Shown here one piece after another: positions 18,887-28,161 of a stretch of DNA of 64,000 nt (its first letter is position 1; each line of letters opens with the position of its first letter). Made by a program: the position numbers and the translations under genes. The stretch is from the NCBI RefSeq assembly GCF_001676055.1, contig NZ_LZEX01000001.1, forward strand, positions 124,001-188,000, given 5' to 3'. The stretch is from Morganella psychrotolerans. GTDB taxonomy: Bacteria; Pseudomonadota; Gammaproteobacteria; Enterobacterales; Enterobacteriaceae. The notes beneath the pieces are model-generated. The model was given only the letters and a program-made list of their open reading frames with translations, did not search any database and was not told the DNA's origin.

Positions 18887-19884
18887 AATATATACAAAAT
18901 AACCGTGAAATGACCGCGCTGCTTGCGATCCTCTGCCTGTTCGTATTACTGGGCACAATGGAAACCCGCTATTTTAGTTTTCAGACCGCCACCATGATTT
19001 TCGGCAGTGCACAAATCCAGATGCTGCTGGCGATTGGTGCCACCCTGGTGATGCTGACGCGCAATATTGATGTCTCGGTCGGCTCCACCACCGGGCTGTG
19101 TGCGGTGATTATCGGCATTTCACTGAATGCCGGACTCCCCCTGACAGTCGCTATTCTGCTGACCGTTGCCACCGGTCTGCTTGCCGGGTTATTTAACGGT
19201 ATCCTGGTAACCTGGTTCAAAATACCGGCGATTGTTGCCACCCTCGGCACGCTCGGGCTGTATCGCGGCATTATGTTATTACTGACCGGCGGCAAATGGA
19301 TCGAAGGCTTACCCGCAGAGCTGAAAGCCCTGTCTCAGCCGGTATTCCTCGGATTATCACCGATTGGCTGGTTCATTATCCTGCTGATTATTCTGATGAC
19401 ACTGTTTTTAGCGCGCACGACTGCCGGACGCGGTTTTTATGCCACCGGCGATAACTTACAGGGCGCGCGTCAGTTAGGTGTTCCGGTAGACAGAACACGT
19501 ATTATTGCCTTTTCAGTCAATGGCATGATGGCAGCACTTGCCGGTATCGTCTTTGCCTCCCAAATCGGGTTTATTCCGAACCAGACCGGCAACGGGCTGG
19601 AAATGAAAGCTATCGCCGCCTGTGTATTGGGCGGAATAAGCCTGCTCGGCGGCACCGGTACTATCGCCGGGGCGATTCTGGGCGCTTATTTTATGACTCA
19701 GATTGACAGCGTGCTGGTGCTGCTGAAATTACCGGCCTGGTGGAATGATTTTATCGCCGGTTTTGTGTTACTCGCCGTCTTAGTCTTTGATGGTCGTCTG
19801 CGCGTGGCACTGGAGAAAAACCTCCGCGCCCAGCGTTATGCACGGTTCCTCAATCCGTCCCCGCAGCAGGAGACAAAAAAATGA
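18880..19884 (+). CDS. lsrC: AI-2 ABC importer permease LsrC
   Basis: A 334-residue ribose-type (BPD_transp_2) permease with about nine to ten membrane segments and the conserved cytoplasmic loop [18 protein letters not shown]. It pairs with LsrD to form the inner-membrane channel for AI-2. Its ATG overlaps the lsrA end by 7 bases, and its stop overlaps the lsrD ATG as ATGA, so translation is coupled through the operon. Confidence 0.96.
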   Translation: MLKYIQNNREMTALLAILCLFVLLGTMETRYFSFQTATMIFGSAQIQMLLAIGATLVMLTRNIDVSVGSTTGLCAVIIGISLNAGLPLTVAILLTVATGLLAGLFNGILVTWFKIPAIVATLGTLGLYRGIMLLLTGGKWIEGLPAELKALSQPVFLGLSPIGWFIILLIILMTLFLARTTAGRGFYATGDNLQGARQLGVPVDRTRIIAFSVNGMMAALAGIVFASQIGFIPNQTGNGLEMKAIAACVLGGISLLGGTGTIAGAILGAYFMTQIDSVLVLLKLPAWWNDFIAGFVLLAVLVFDGRLRVALEKNLRAQRYARFLNPSPQQETKK

Positions 19885-20885
19885 CTGGTATCAAACGTTA
19901 CGGCTGGGAAATTTCACTGTTGCTGCTGCTGGTGGCAGAGATCCTGTTATTCGGGATGGGCAACCCGCGCATGCTGGATGCCAATGTGCTGCTGTTCAGT
20001 ACCAGTGACTTTATCTGTATCGGGCTGGTGGCGCTGCCGCTCACCCTGGTGATTGTCAGCGGCGGAATGGATATCTCTTTCGGTGCCACTATCGGCTTGT
20101 CGTCTATTGTGCTCGGAATTCTTAACCAGGCGGGCGTGCCGATGATTGCCGCTATCCCCCTGACATTACTGACCGGTGCTCTGTGCGGGCTGATTAATGC
20201 CCTGCTTATCTTATTTACCGGTATAAACCCGCTGGTTATTACCCTCGGTACTATGTATCTGTTCGGCGGCTGCGCCCTGCTGCTCTCCGGGCTTTCCGGT
20301 GCCAGCGGCTTTGAGGGGATCGGCGGCTTTCCGATGGCCTTTACTGATTTTGCCAATCTGGACTTGTACGGTATTCCGCTTCCGCTGATTATTTTTGCTC
20401 TCTGTGTGATTGTGTTCTGGTTTTATCTGCACCGCACACATCCGGGACGTAATGTCTTTCTGATCGGACAAAATGCCCGGGTCGCGCGTTACAGTGCCTT
20501 TCCGGTGACACGCACAATTTGTCTGCTTTATGCGATGGTCGGTGTCTCCGCCGCGCTCGCTGCCATTATTTTAGTCTCCTATTTCGGCTCTGCCCGTGCC
20601 GATCTCGGTGCGTCATTCCTGATGCCGGCAATCACGGCGGTTGTATTAGGCGGCGCAAATATTTACGGCGGATCCGGCTCTGTGTTAGGGACGGCACTCG
20701 CTGTACTGCTGGTTGGTTTCTTACAGCAGGGGCTGCAAATGGTAGGTGTACCAAATCAGGTTTCCAGTGCACTTTCGGGTGCGCTGCTTATTGTTGCCGT
20801 TGTTGGTCGTTCCGTTTCTTTACACCGACATCACATCCTCGGATGGTGGGCGCGTAAACGCAACAGGCAATTCGTATCAGAGTAA
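19881..20885 (+). CDS. lsrD: AI-2 ABC importer permease LsrD
   Basis: A 334-residue second permease of the AI-2 importer, same family as LsrC, with the loop [18 protein letters not shown] and the late conserved [17 protein letters not shown]. Predicted multi-spanning inner-membrane protein. The ATGA overlap with lsrC decides the start. Confidence 0.96.
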   Translation: MTGIKRYGWEISLLLLLVAEILLFGMGNPRMLDANVLLFSTSDFICIGLVALPLTLVIVSGGMDISFGATIGLSSIVLGILNQAGVPMIAAIPLTLLTGALCGLINALLILFTGINPLVITLGTMYLFGGCALLLSGLSGASGFEGIGGFPMAFTDFANLDLYGIPLPLIIFALCVIVFWFYLHRTHPGRNVFLIGQNARVARYSAFPVTRTICLLYAMVGVSAALAAIILVSYFGSARADLGASFLMPAITAVVLGGANIYGGSGSVLGTALAVLLVGFLQQGLQMVGVPNQVSSALSGALLIVAVVGRSVSLHRHHILGWWARKRNRQFVSE

Positions 20886-20926
20886 AACACGTTTCTTATC
20901 ACAGATTTGACGAAATGGAGAAAACC

Positions 20927-21943
20927 ATGAAACCCATCATGAAAAAACTGGCGCTCGCCACTGCATTAAGTCTCGCATGTGTTTCCTGGGCGAATGCAGC
21001 ACAAAAAGTCGCCTTTATTCCTAAACTTGTCGGTGTCGGATTCTTTACCAGCGGCGGTCAGGGTGCAGTAGAAGCCGGGAAAAAACTCGGTATCGATGTC
21101 ACGTATGACGGACCGACTGAGCCGAGTGTTTCCGGTCAGGTTCAGCTTATCAATAACTTTGTCAATCGTGGTTATGACGCGGTTATTGTCTCCGCCGTAT
21201 CACCGGACGGTTTATGCCCTGCTCTTAAACGCGCCATGCAGCGCGGTGTGAAAGTGCTGACATGGGACTCTGATACCAATCCGGAATGCCGCTCTATTTA
21301 TATCGACCAGGGCACGCCGAAGCAACTCGGCGGGATCCTTGTGGATATGGCCGCGGATCAGGTGAAAAAAGAGAAAGCAAAAGTCGCATTCTTCTATTCC
21401 AGCCCGACCGTGACCGACCAGAACCAGTGGGTGAAAGAGGCGAAAGCAAAAATCGCTGCTGAACATCCGGGCTGGGAAGTGGTTACCACACAGTATGGCT
21501 ATAACGATGCGACAAAATCATTACAGACAGCCGAAGGGATCATGAATGCCTGGAGCGACCTGGATGTGATTATTGCACCGGATGCCAATGCCTTACCGGC
21601 AGCGGCTCAGGCAAAAGAAAACCTGAAACGTAATAATGTTGCGGTCGTCGGTTTCAGCACCCCGAATGTTATGCGCCCGTATGTGGAGCGCGGCACTGTT
21701 GACCAGTTCGCTTTATGGGATGTGGTGAAACAGGGTGAAATTTCTGTTGCTGTGGCAGATGCACTGATGAAAAAAGGTGAATTGAATGTCGGCGACAAAA
21801 TTATGGTCGACGGCGTGGGTGAAGTCGAAGTTTCCCCGAACAGTATCCAGGGGTATGACTACGAAGCAAAAGGCAACGGCGTTGTTGTTCTTCCTGAGCG
21901 CGTAATCTTCACCAAAAAGAACATTAACAACTACAATTTCTGA
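20927..21943 (+). CDS. lsrB: AI-2 periplasmic binding protein LsrB
   Basis: A 338-residue substrate-binding protein with a Sec signal peptide (about residues 1-25, cleavage after WANA). The mature part follows E. coli LsrB closely, including [27 protein letters not shown] and [12 protein letters not shown], which carry AI-2 contacts. It captures AI-2 in the periplasm for LsrCD. The ATG at 20927 was chosen because GGAGAAAACC precedes it. Confidence 0.96.
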   Translation: MKPIMKKLALATALSLACVSWANAAQKVAFIPKLVGVGFFTSGGQGAVEAGKKLGIDVTYDGPTEPSVSGQVQLINNFVNRGYDAVIVSAVSPDGLCPALKRAMQRGVKVLTWDSDTNPECRSIYIDQGTPKQLGGILVDMAADQVKKEKAKVAFFYSSPTVTDQNQWVKEAKAKIAAEHPGWEVVTTQYGYNDATKSLQTAEGIMNAWSDLDVIIAPDANALPAAAQAKENLKRNNVAVVGFSTPNVMRPYVERGTVDQFALWDVVKQGEISVAVADALMKKGELNVGDKIMVDGVGEVEVSPNSIQGYDYEAKGNGVVVLPERVIFTKKNINNYNF

Positions 21944-22008
21944 TGTGGTTGCTGATTTATTCATTGGCGCAGTTGTTAACTGCGCCAGTTTAACCAAGGG
22001 AGAATTCC

Positions 22009-22890
22009 ATGGCTGATTTAGATGATATCCGTGACGGTAAAGATTTCGGGCTGAACACCCCGCAGAAAAACACCCTTTATACCCTTAAAGGCTGTGGCTC
22101 GCTGGATTGGGGAATGCAATCGCGCCTTGCCCGCATTTTTAATCCGCAAGATAACAGAACTGTGATGCTGGCCTTTGACCACGGCTATTTCCAGGGACCG
22201 ACCACCGGTCTTGAGCGCATAGATATTAATATCGCCCCGCTCTTTGAACATACCGATGTTCTGATGTGTACCCGCGGGATCCTGCGCTCACAAGTGCCGG
22301 TCGCCACCAACAAACCGGTTGTTCTGCGCGCATCCGGCGCCAACTCCATTCTGACCGAGCTTTCCAATGAAGCCGTCGCGGTGGCAATGGATGATGCGGT
22401 GCGCCTGAATGTGGCAGCAGTTGCGGCACAGGTGTATATCGGGACAGAGCATGAGCATCAGTCCATCAAAAACATCATCAGTATGGTGGATGCGGGAATG
22501 CGTGTCGGTATGCCGGTGATGGCGGTAACAGGTGTCGGTAAAGATATGGCGCGTGATCAGCGTTATTTCTCACTTGCCAGCCGTATCGCCGCCGAGATGG
22601 GCGCGCAGATAATCAAAACCTATTTTGTTGAAGAAGGTTTCGAGCGCATTACTGCCGGGTGTCCGGTGCCGATTGTTATCGCCGGCGGGAAAAAACTGCC
22701 GGAAGATGAAGCACTCGATATGTGTTTCCGCGCCATAGACCAGGGCGCTTCAGGTGTGGACATGGGACGCAATATCTTCCAGTCCGAAGACCCGGTTGCC
22801 ATGATGAAAGCGGTTCATGCCGTGGTTCATGGCGGCGAGAGCGCAAAACAGGCTTATGCATTGTTCCTGAGTGAAAAGAATAAGGGGTAA
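22009..22890 (+). CDS. lsrF: 3-hydroxy-5-phosphonooxypentane-2,4-dione thiolase LsrF
   Basis: A 293-residue class I aldolase-like TIM-barrel enzyme matching LsrF. It contains FDHGYFQGP near the N-terminus and [13 protein letters not shown] with the predicted active lysine. It transfers an acetyl group from the isomerised phospho-AI-2 to CoA, ending the inducing signal. AAGGGAGAATTCC precedes the ATG; lsrG follows after 3 bases. Confidence 0.96.
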   Translation: MADLDDIRDGKDFGLNTPQKNTLYTLKGCGSLDWGMQSRLARIFNPQDNRTVMLAFDHGYFQGPTTGLERIDINIAPLFEHTDVLMCTRGILRSQVPVATNKPVVLRASGANSILTELSNEAVAVAMDDAVRLNVAAVAAQVYIGTEHEHQSIKNIISMVDAGMRVGMPVMAVTGVGKDMARDQRYFSLASRIAAEMGAQIIKTYFVEEGFERITAGCPVPIVIAGGKKLPEDEALDMCFRAIDQGASGVDMGRNIFQSEDPVAMMKAVHAVVHGGESAKQAYALFLSEKNKG

Positions 22891-22893
22891 ATT

Positions 22894-23193
22894 TTGAACG
22901 TAACATTAGTTGAAATTAATGTAAAAGCGGACAAGGTGGATGAATTTATTGCGGTATTCCGTGAAAATCATCTGGGTTCGGTAAAAGAACCCGGCAACCT
23001 GCGATTTGATGTGTTGCAGGATCCGGACGTTCAGACCCGTTTTTATATCTATGAAGCCTATACGGATGATGCCGCCGTTGCCGCACATAAGAAAACACCG
23101 CACTATTTGCAGTGTGTTGAAAAACTGGAAGCCCTGATGACCGGCCCGCGTAAGAAAACCGCGTTTATCGGTTTAATGCCTGAAATCAGGTAA
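22894..23193 (+). CDS. lsrG: Phospho-AI-2 isomerase LsrG
   Basis: A 99-residue ABM-domain (dimeric alpha/beta barrel) protein closely matching E. coli LsrG (96), with [20 protein letters not shown] and the C-terminal [11 protein letters not shown]. It converts phospho-DPD to the LsrF substrate. The start is TTG at 22894, preceded by AAGGGGTAAATT; no ATG is available nearby. It is last in the operon and a strong hairpin follows. Confidence 0.95.
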   Translation: MNVTLVEINVKADKVDEFIAVFRENHLGSVKEPGNLRFDVLQDPDVQTRFYIYEAYTDDAAVAAHKKTPHYLQCVEKLEALMTGPRKKTAFIGLMPEIR

Positions 23194-23210
23194 GTACAGG
23201 CGATATTCTG

Positions 23211-23236
23211 AAAAACCTGCTGCGGCAGGTTTTTTA
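23211..23236 (+). terminator. Rho-independent terminator of the lsr operon
   Basis: AACCTGC pairs with GCAGGTT around a TGCG loop and runs into six T. It lies about 20 bases after the lsrG stop. Confidence 0.85.
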
Positions 23237-23315
23237 TTGTCCTGACGCGGCAAACCGCCTACTATCGGACTCATTCGTTCTGTATGTTAAGTGCTGTTAT
23301 CAGCCGGGGTACTCC

Positions 23316-24173
23316 GTGAAAAAAATACACCTCTGTGGTTCACTGCTGTTGTTGTCTGTCTCAGCCGTACCGGCTTATGCCGCTGATGACTGTAAACCCG
23401 TGTCCGCGCAAACGCAGCTCAACCATTACCGCCTGATGGGAATACCCTACCTGCGCGGTCCGGTTAAATCTGTCTCGATGACCACGGAAAGAAATCCGCA
23501 AAGTGATATCCGCCTCTCCTCATTCAACCGGATACACCTGAGCCCCTGCGGAGACATCATCAGTTATGATTTTATGCGCAAAAGTCAGGAATACGGCATG
23601 CTGACAACCACAACCGTCACCGCTGCCGAAGATGATGCCGCTATTAATCTGGAATACACCTACTCAACCGGTTATATCACACAGAAAAAGCCACGCCCGA
23701 TGGTGTCCCGCATAACACTGACGAAAGACGCGCAGAAAATCATCACCGGTTACCGGACAGAGAATTTTATTAAAGGAAACAGTACTATCCTGTCCGAAAC
23801 AGGGGAACTGAATTACCGCAGCGGTGATATCGATAACATTGTGATTAACAGCCAATTGTTCGCACAAACCTACAGCATGAAATATAACTATAATGATAAC
23901 GGTGATATCTCGCGGATTTATACAGACACATCCCCCATGCTCGAATACACCTTTACATACAATGATAAAGGCGGGCTTGTCACCGGCTCAGACAAAACGG
24001 ATATCGCCGGGATCACTGTCACCAACCACGTTGAATGTACTCAATGGGATGCATGGCAAAACTGTACATCGGGGATCTGGACAAAAACAAACAGTAACAA
24101 CCAGCCCGGCATGACAGATGTTCAGGGGCAGACGGTTTTCCATACCGTTTATGATTATTACGGTGACAAATAA
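23316..24173 (+). CDS. YnfC-like periplasmic protein, copy 1
   Basis: A 285-residue secreted protein with a clear Sec signal peptide (residues 1-22, cleavage after AYA). There is no lipobox, so it is predicted periplasmic. The motif LRGPVKS near residue 48, the YNYNDNGDISRI and YTFTYNDKGG repeats, the ECTQWDAWQNC cysteine pair and the final YDYY recall the E. coli lipoprotein YnfC (UPF0257). Its stop overlaps the next ATG (TAATG), and the two products are related. No function can be assigned. Confidence 0.7.
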   Translation: MKKIHLCGSLLLLSVSAVPAYAADDCKPVSAQTQLNHYRLMGIPYLRGPVKSVSMTTERNPQSDIRLSSFNRIHLSPCGDIISYDFMRKSQEYGMLTTTTVTAAEDDAAINLEYTYSTGYITQKKPRPMVSRITLTKDAQKIITGYRTENFIKGNSTILSETGELNYRSGDIDNIVINSQLFAQTYSMKYNYNDNGDISRIYTDTSPMLEYTFTYNDKGGLVTGSDKTDIAGITVTNHVECTQWDAWQNCTSGIWTKTNSNNQPGMTDVQGQTVFHTVYDYYGDK

Positions 24174-25033
24174 TGGCAAACCTGTTCCTTTATACAACGA
24201 TCATCACGCTACTCACCGGTAGTTCTGCATTATATGCAGCTGAAAAGAGTCACTGCACACAAGAAAATCTGCAAACAATACAAAATAACCGCACTATTCT
24301 CGGGGTACCCTATATCAGAGGTCCCGTAAAATCACTCAGGGCGCAATCAGCTCCGGATCCTGATGATTTCCGTGAGTTTACCATTACAACAGAAATTGAT
24401 TTTGATCCCTGCGGACTCATAACGCACTTTAAATCCCTGCGCAGCGATATCGCCGGCAGGATAAAAAAGACCCGTATTCTGTCAGCATCCGAAACCGGTA
24501 ATAATGCAAATTATACGTTTAAAAACTACCGTCACCGCACGGGGAGAACCGATCGTTACCCGATGGTGATCAGTACAGAATTTACCAAAGATGAAAAACA
24601 GCAGATAGTCGGCGGTAAAGCAAAAATGTATGTTGAAAATAACGACACCACCATGCACGGCGATATACAAGTGCAACTACAGAACGGACAGCTTTCCGGT
24701 CTTATTACACACTGGCCGGATTTATATCTCGATCAGAACTTTAAAATAGGCTACGACGATGCGGGGCGTATTATATCCATAGCGACTGACGGTGATACAC
24801 CACTCACTCAGACATTTACTTATACACCGGAAGGTTATAGCGCCACGCAGGAAGATCTTTATGAGGGCGGCGTCCTTACCAACCGCTATTTTACAGAGTG
24901 TCAGAGATGGGATACTCACGGCAACTGTACGCAGGAACGTGTTTCTTTGCAGTATATCCACGGTGATAAAAAGACCGGACTCAGAGAAAATACAGCCACA
25001 ATAGTCACTAAAGTGATTGAGTATTACCCATAA
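24173..25033 (+). CDS. YnfC-like periplasmic protein, copy 2
   Basis: A 286-residue paralogue of the preceding protein. It shares IRGPVKSL, FDPCGLITHF, IGYDDAGRIIS, FTYTPEGYS, ECQRWDTHGNCT and a terminal IEYYP, though overall identity is modest, so the duplication looks old. The signal peptide is residues 1-22 (cleavage after LYA), with no lipobox. There is no independent Shine-Dalgarno sequence; the TAATG overlap implies translation coupled to copy 1. A strong terminator follows. Function unknown. Confidence 0.7.
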   Translation: MANLFLYTTIITLLTGSSALYAAEKSHCTQENLQTIQNNRTILGVPYIRGPVKSLRAQSAPDPDDFREFTITTEIDFDPCGLITHFKSLRSDIAGRIKKTRILSASETGNNANYTFKNYRHRTGRTDRYPMVISTEFTKDEKQQIVGGKAKMYVENNDTTMHGDIQVQLQNGQLSGLITHWPDLYLDQNFKIGYDDAGRIISIATDGDTPLTQTFTYTPEGYSATQEDLYEGGVLTNRYFTECQRWDTHGNCTQERVSLQYIHGDKKTGLRENTATIVTKVIEYYP

Positions 25034-25075
25034 AAATTCCCCTGATGCCGGAGTCCGGTATCAGGGGAAATTTTT
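25034..25075. terminator. Bidirectional terminator between ynfC-like genes and mdtI
   Basis: TTCCCCTGATGCCGG pairs with CCGGTATCAGGGGAA with one mismatch, flanked by A-runs on one side and TTTTT on the other. It can serve both convergent units. Confidence 0.85.
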
Positions 25076-25099
25076 CAGTCTTGTGCATAATCACAATAA

Positions 25100-25432
25100 T
25101 TACGCGAACTTAATCATCACCATCCCCAGCAGAAGCAGCACAATACCGCCCCAGCCTTTGTAATTGAGGCGCTGATTAAACAAGATCCAGCCAGCGGCAA
25201 CCGTTGCCACAATCCCGAATGCACCCCAGAGTGCATACGCCACAGATAACTCAATACCGCGGACCGCCAGTGCCAGGCAACTGAATGCACCTAATACTGC
25301 CAGCAGTGATAATATCCCCAGCCACAGGCGTTTAAAGCCGTTTGACATCTTCAGCAGGATATTAGCCATAATCTCCAGCACCACAGCCAGCAGTAAAAAT
25401 GCCCCGTGCCACCATTCAAATGTCGACAACAT
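25100..25432 (-). CDS. mdtI: Spermidine export protein MdtI
   Basis: A 110-residue small multidrug resistance (SMR) family protein with four membrane helices. [16 protein letters not shown] includes the conserved membrane Glu, and [11 protein letters not shown] is the family signature. It pairs with MdtJ to export spermidine. It begins one base after the mdtJ stop. Confidence 0.95.
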   Translation of the reverse strand: MLSTFEWWHGAFLLLAVVLEIMANILLKMSNGFKRLWLGILSLLAVLGAFSCLALAVRGIELSVAYALWGAFGIVATVAAGWILFNQRLNYKGWGGIVLLLLGMVMIKFA

Positions 25433-25433
25433 A

Positions 25434-25826
25434 TTACGCCCCTTTCATCATCTCGTTCAGTGGCGCGTAAGACGGTTTTGCAACAGGCTGTTTTTTCTGT
25501 ACTGCTTTTTTGGTGCCGTATTTAATCAGGGTGATCCCTGCAATTAACAGAGCCAGACCGCCCAGTTTCATTGGTGAAAGTGATTCCTGGAACCACATCA
25601 CACTGAATGTGGTGATGATGAGGATCCCGATCCCTTCCCACAGCGCGTATGCCACGCCGAGAGCCACTTTTTTAACCGCCATGGACAGTAAAATATAAGA
25701 TGCAGCGATCATGATATACATCACAACCATACCTGCGGTGTCACCGGAAACACTTGCGTATTTCATCGACAACGTTCCGATAACCTCGGTCACAATGGCT
25801 AAGCCTAAAAACATCCAGTAAATCAT
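25434..25826 (-). CDS. mdtJ: Spermidine export protein MdtJ
   Basis: A 130-residue SMR-family partner of MdtI with four helices, the active Glu in [12 protein letters not shown] and the [11 protein letters not shown] signature. The start at 25826 is set by AGGAAAAATAACT before ATG and by the [11 protein letters not shown] match to E. coli; an upstream in-frame ATG would add an unrelated 9 residues. The C-terminal tail is longer than in E. coli (Lys/Pro-rich). The long leader upstream may carry post-transcriptional control. Confidence 0.94.
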   Translation of the reverse strand: MIYWMFLGLAIVTEVIGTLSMKYASVSGDTAGMVVMYIMIAASYILLSMAVKKVALGVAYALWEGIGILIITTFSVMWFQESLSPMKLGGLALLIAGITLIKYGTKKAVQKKQPVAKPSYAPLNEMMKGA

Positions 25827-26333
25827 AGTTATTTTTCCTGATGTGCAACGCATACAGGTTTACGACACACCATAAAGCAGGTGCGTAACCAGTCGCGTTT
25901 AACGCTAAACGAAAATGTTAAATATAACAGTGCAACCAAAAGCGCAGCGGCGTTTGGCTCGTCAGACGGAAAGAGAAATAGCTATAATTCGCTGTACCAA
26001 TAGTGCTCGCTTGATACGATAGCGGAAAGGAAAAGTACGTGGGTAGAACGTCGGATTTTAATCCTGCTACTACTGTCGCTTTGCATGATGTCTTTATTCT
26101 TTTGTTTGTACCCGGTCGGGTCACAACAATGAAAGAATCCTCCGGTTATTAATATTGATACCATTTTTAACACAACTAATAGCGTTCAGCAATGCCGGCA
26201 CTCATTATTTTTTAGTAAATAATTTTATTTTTTTAGTCAGTTACAAAAATGGCCACCTTCTTATTCAGAAGATGGCCATATTTAAGCAGCTCAAACCCAC
26301 CGTTCACGGGTTTTTATGCGCCGGACTGTATAA
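25827..26333 (-). promoter_or_regulatory. Leader/intergenic region upstream of mdtJI with possible upstream ORFs
   Basis: This 507-base region has no standard gene. On the minus strand a reading frame from a GTG at 26124 to TAA at 25918 ends in TPLRFWLHCYI. It is followed at once by a CGTTTA/TAAACG hairpin (25896-25911), 70 bases before mdtJ. E. coli mdtJI is controlled by the upstream ORF mdtU, so this tail may be its counterpart. On the plus strand a hydrophobic frame (26046-26132: VERRILILLLLSLCMMSLFF and 9 further residues) follows GGAAAGGAAA but lacks an in-frame start unless one G of GTGGG at 26039-26043 is removed. Neither is proven. Confidence 0.35.
26244..26278 (-). terminator. Rho-independent terminator of zwf
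   Basis: TGGCCACCTTCT (26250-26261) pairs with AGAAGATGGCCA (26267-26278), 12 bp with one mismatch and a 5-base loop. On the minus strand it runs into TTTTT. It lies 56 bases past the zwf stop. Confidence 0.85.
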
Positions 26334-27809
26334 TTATTCCAGTTCGTTCCAGGAGTGCCCGTCACGGGCCATCATCGCAATAGAGGCGATAGGTCCCCAA
26401 CTTCCCGCCTGATAAGGCTTAGGCGGTTCATTATCCAGTGACCACGCGTGCATAATGGAATCCACCCACTTCCAGGCTTCCTCCACTTCGTCACGACGGA
26501 CAAACAGCGCCTGAATGCCGCGCATAGCTTCCAGCAGCAAACGCTCGTATGCATCAGCAATATGGGTCTGGTTAAAGGTTTCCGAGAAACTCAGATCCAG
26601 TTTTGTTGTCTGCAGACGATGCTTGTGATCCAGCCCCGGTGCTTTGTTCAGCACTTCAATATCGATACCTTCATCGGGCTGTAAACGAATAGTCAGTTTA
26701 TTCGGCGGCAGATGCTGGTATGTCTCATTAAAGATATTCAGGGACGGCTGTTTGAAATACACCACCACTTCAGAGCATTTTGACGGCATACGTTTGCCGG
26801 TACGCAGGTAGAACGGCACACCGGACCAGCGCCAGTCATCGATATCCGCGCGGATCGCCACAAAGGTTTCTGTCTGACTGACGGTATTCGCACCCTCTTC
26901 ATCCAGATAGCCAGGCACTTTTGTGCCATGAACAAACCCGCCCGTATACTGCCCGCGAACGGTTTTCTCCCGGACATTACTGATATCAATGGTTCGCAGC
27001 GAGCGCAGAACTTTCACTTTTTCATCGCGGATGCGGTCACTGCTCAGGTCATCCGGCGGCGACATCGCAATCATGGTCAGAATTTGCAGCAAATGGCTCT
27101 GCACCATATCGCGCATCTGACCCGCTTTATCAAAATAGCCCCAGCGCCCTTCAATACCCACTTCTTCCGCCACTGTTATCTGGACATGATCGATAGTCCG
27201 GTTATCCCAGTTATTCACAAACAGTGAGTTGGCAAAGCGCAGCGCCAGCAGATTCAGTACCGTTTCTTTTCCGAGATAATGGTCGATACGGTAAATCTGA
27301 CTCTCTTTAAAGTATTTCGCCACTTCGGTATTGATGGCCTGAGAAGACTCAAGATCATTACCCAGTGGTTTTTCCATCACCACACGGCTTGGTTCTTTAT
27401 TCAGATGCGCTTCACCCAGCCCTTTGCACATCGCACTGAATGTGCTTGGTGGCATGGCGAAATAATAAACAGCGGTATTTTTATTTTCCGCAATAATATT
27501 TGCCAGACTTTTGAAATGGGATAAATCATTCACATCAAGATTGCAGAATTCCAGACGGGCACTGAAGCGCGCCCACAGTTGCGGGTCCAGAGGTTCATTC
27601 AGGAAGGTATTAAAAGCATCTTCCACGAACTGCTGATATTCCTCACGGGACCATTCAGCACGACCGGCACCGATAATCCGGGTTTCGGCGTGGATATTGC
27701 CTGCTTTTTCAAGCTGGTATAAGGATGGAAGTAACTTGCGGCGTGCAAGATCGCCTTTGGTGCCGAAAATGACTAAATCACAAGCGGGAGCCGTTGCTGT
27801 CAACGCCAT
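26334..27809 (-). CDS. zwf: Glucose-6-phosphate 1-dehydrogenase
   Basis: A 491-residue enzyme of the oxidative pentose phosphate pathway (E. coli 491). The N-terminal NADP-binding FGTKGDLARRKL and the active-site RIDHYLGKETV signature are present. It oxidises glucose-6-phosphate to 6-phosphogluconolactone. GAGGAGAGG precedes the ATG. It is divergent from hexR with HexR-type sites between. Confidence 0.98.
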   Translation of the reverse strand: MALTATAPACDLVIFGTKGDLARRKLLPSLYQLEKAGNIHAETRIIGAGRAEWSREEYQQFVEDAFNTFLNEPLDPQLWARFSARLEFCNLDVNDLSHFKSLANIIAENKNTAVYYFAMPPSTFSAMCKGLGEAHLNKEPSRVVMEKPLGNDLESSQAINTEVAKYFKESQIYRIDHYLGKETVLNLLALRFANSLFVNNWDNRTIDHVQITVAEEVGIEGRWGYFDKAGQMRDMVQSHLLQILTMIAMSPPDDLSSDRIRDEKVKVLRSLRTIDISNVREKTVRGQYTGGFVHGTKVPGYLDEEGANTVSQTETFVAIRADIDDWRWSGVPFYLRTGKRMPSKCSEVVVYFKQPSLNIFNETYQHLPPNKLTIRLQPDEGIDIEVLNKAPGLDHKHRLQTTKLDLSFSETFNQTHIADAYERLLLEAMRGIQALFVRRDEVEEAWKWVDSIMHAWSLDNEPPKPYQAGSWGPIASIAMMARDGHSWNELE

Positions 27810-27836
27810 AAAAAACCTCTCCTCGTGGCATGGAAT

Positions 27837-27851
27837 TGTAATTTTGTTACA
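27837..27851. promoter_or_regulatory. Probable HexR operator, zwf-proximal
   Basis: TGTAATTTTGTTACA is a perfect 5+5 bp inverted repeat that fits the HexR motif (TGTART...RTTACA). It lies 28 bases upstream of the zwf ATG, well placed to repress zwf. The match is seen; binding is inferred. Confidence 0.6.
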
Positions 27852-27977
27852 GAGATAATGAATAATGTACCCGTTTGCGCCCGGTCAGTAAACATAAATG
27901 CGAGCCACCGCACATTCCGGCAGCCTTACGGGACAGTAGTAAATTGGAGACCTGCCACTATCTGATTTTCAGTAATA

Positions 27978-27992
27978 TGTAATAAAATTACT
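27978..27992. promoter_or_regulatory. Probable HexR operator, hexR-proximal
   Basis: TGTAATAAAATTACT contains the perfect inverted repeat GTAAT-AAA-ATTAC and matches the HexR consensus better than the zwf-proximal site. It is 170 bases upstream of the hexR ATG. The two sites are about 141 bases apart, so both divergent promoters could be covered. Confidence 0.65.
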
Positions 27993-28161
27993 TTTTTGAT
28001 GCAAATTTACCGGAATGAAAGTCAGACACAGCTCAAACTTTCAAAAAAAAGCCGTATTTTCTGCCGGTTATCCGCGCCTCTGTCCCGGTTTACGTAGTAT
28101 ATTTTCAGAAAATAATGACAGCCTGTCGTGTCACACAGATCAATATAAAAGGCAAAGTGGT

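Noticed and set aside
28015-28161. 49 extra N-terminal residues for HexR
   Set aside because: They do not resemble the RpiR family. The ATG at 28162 matches the known start, and the region carries regulatory sequence.
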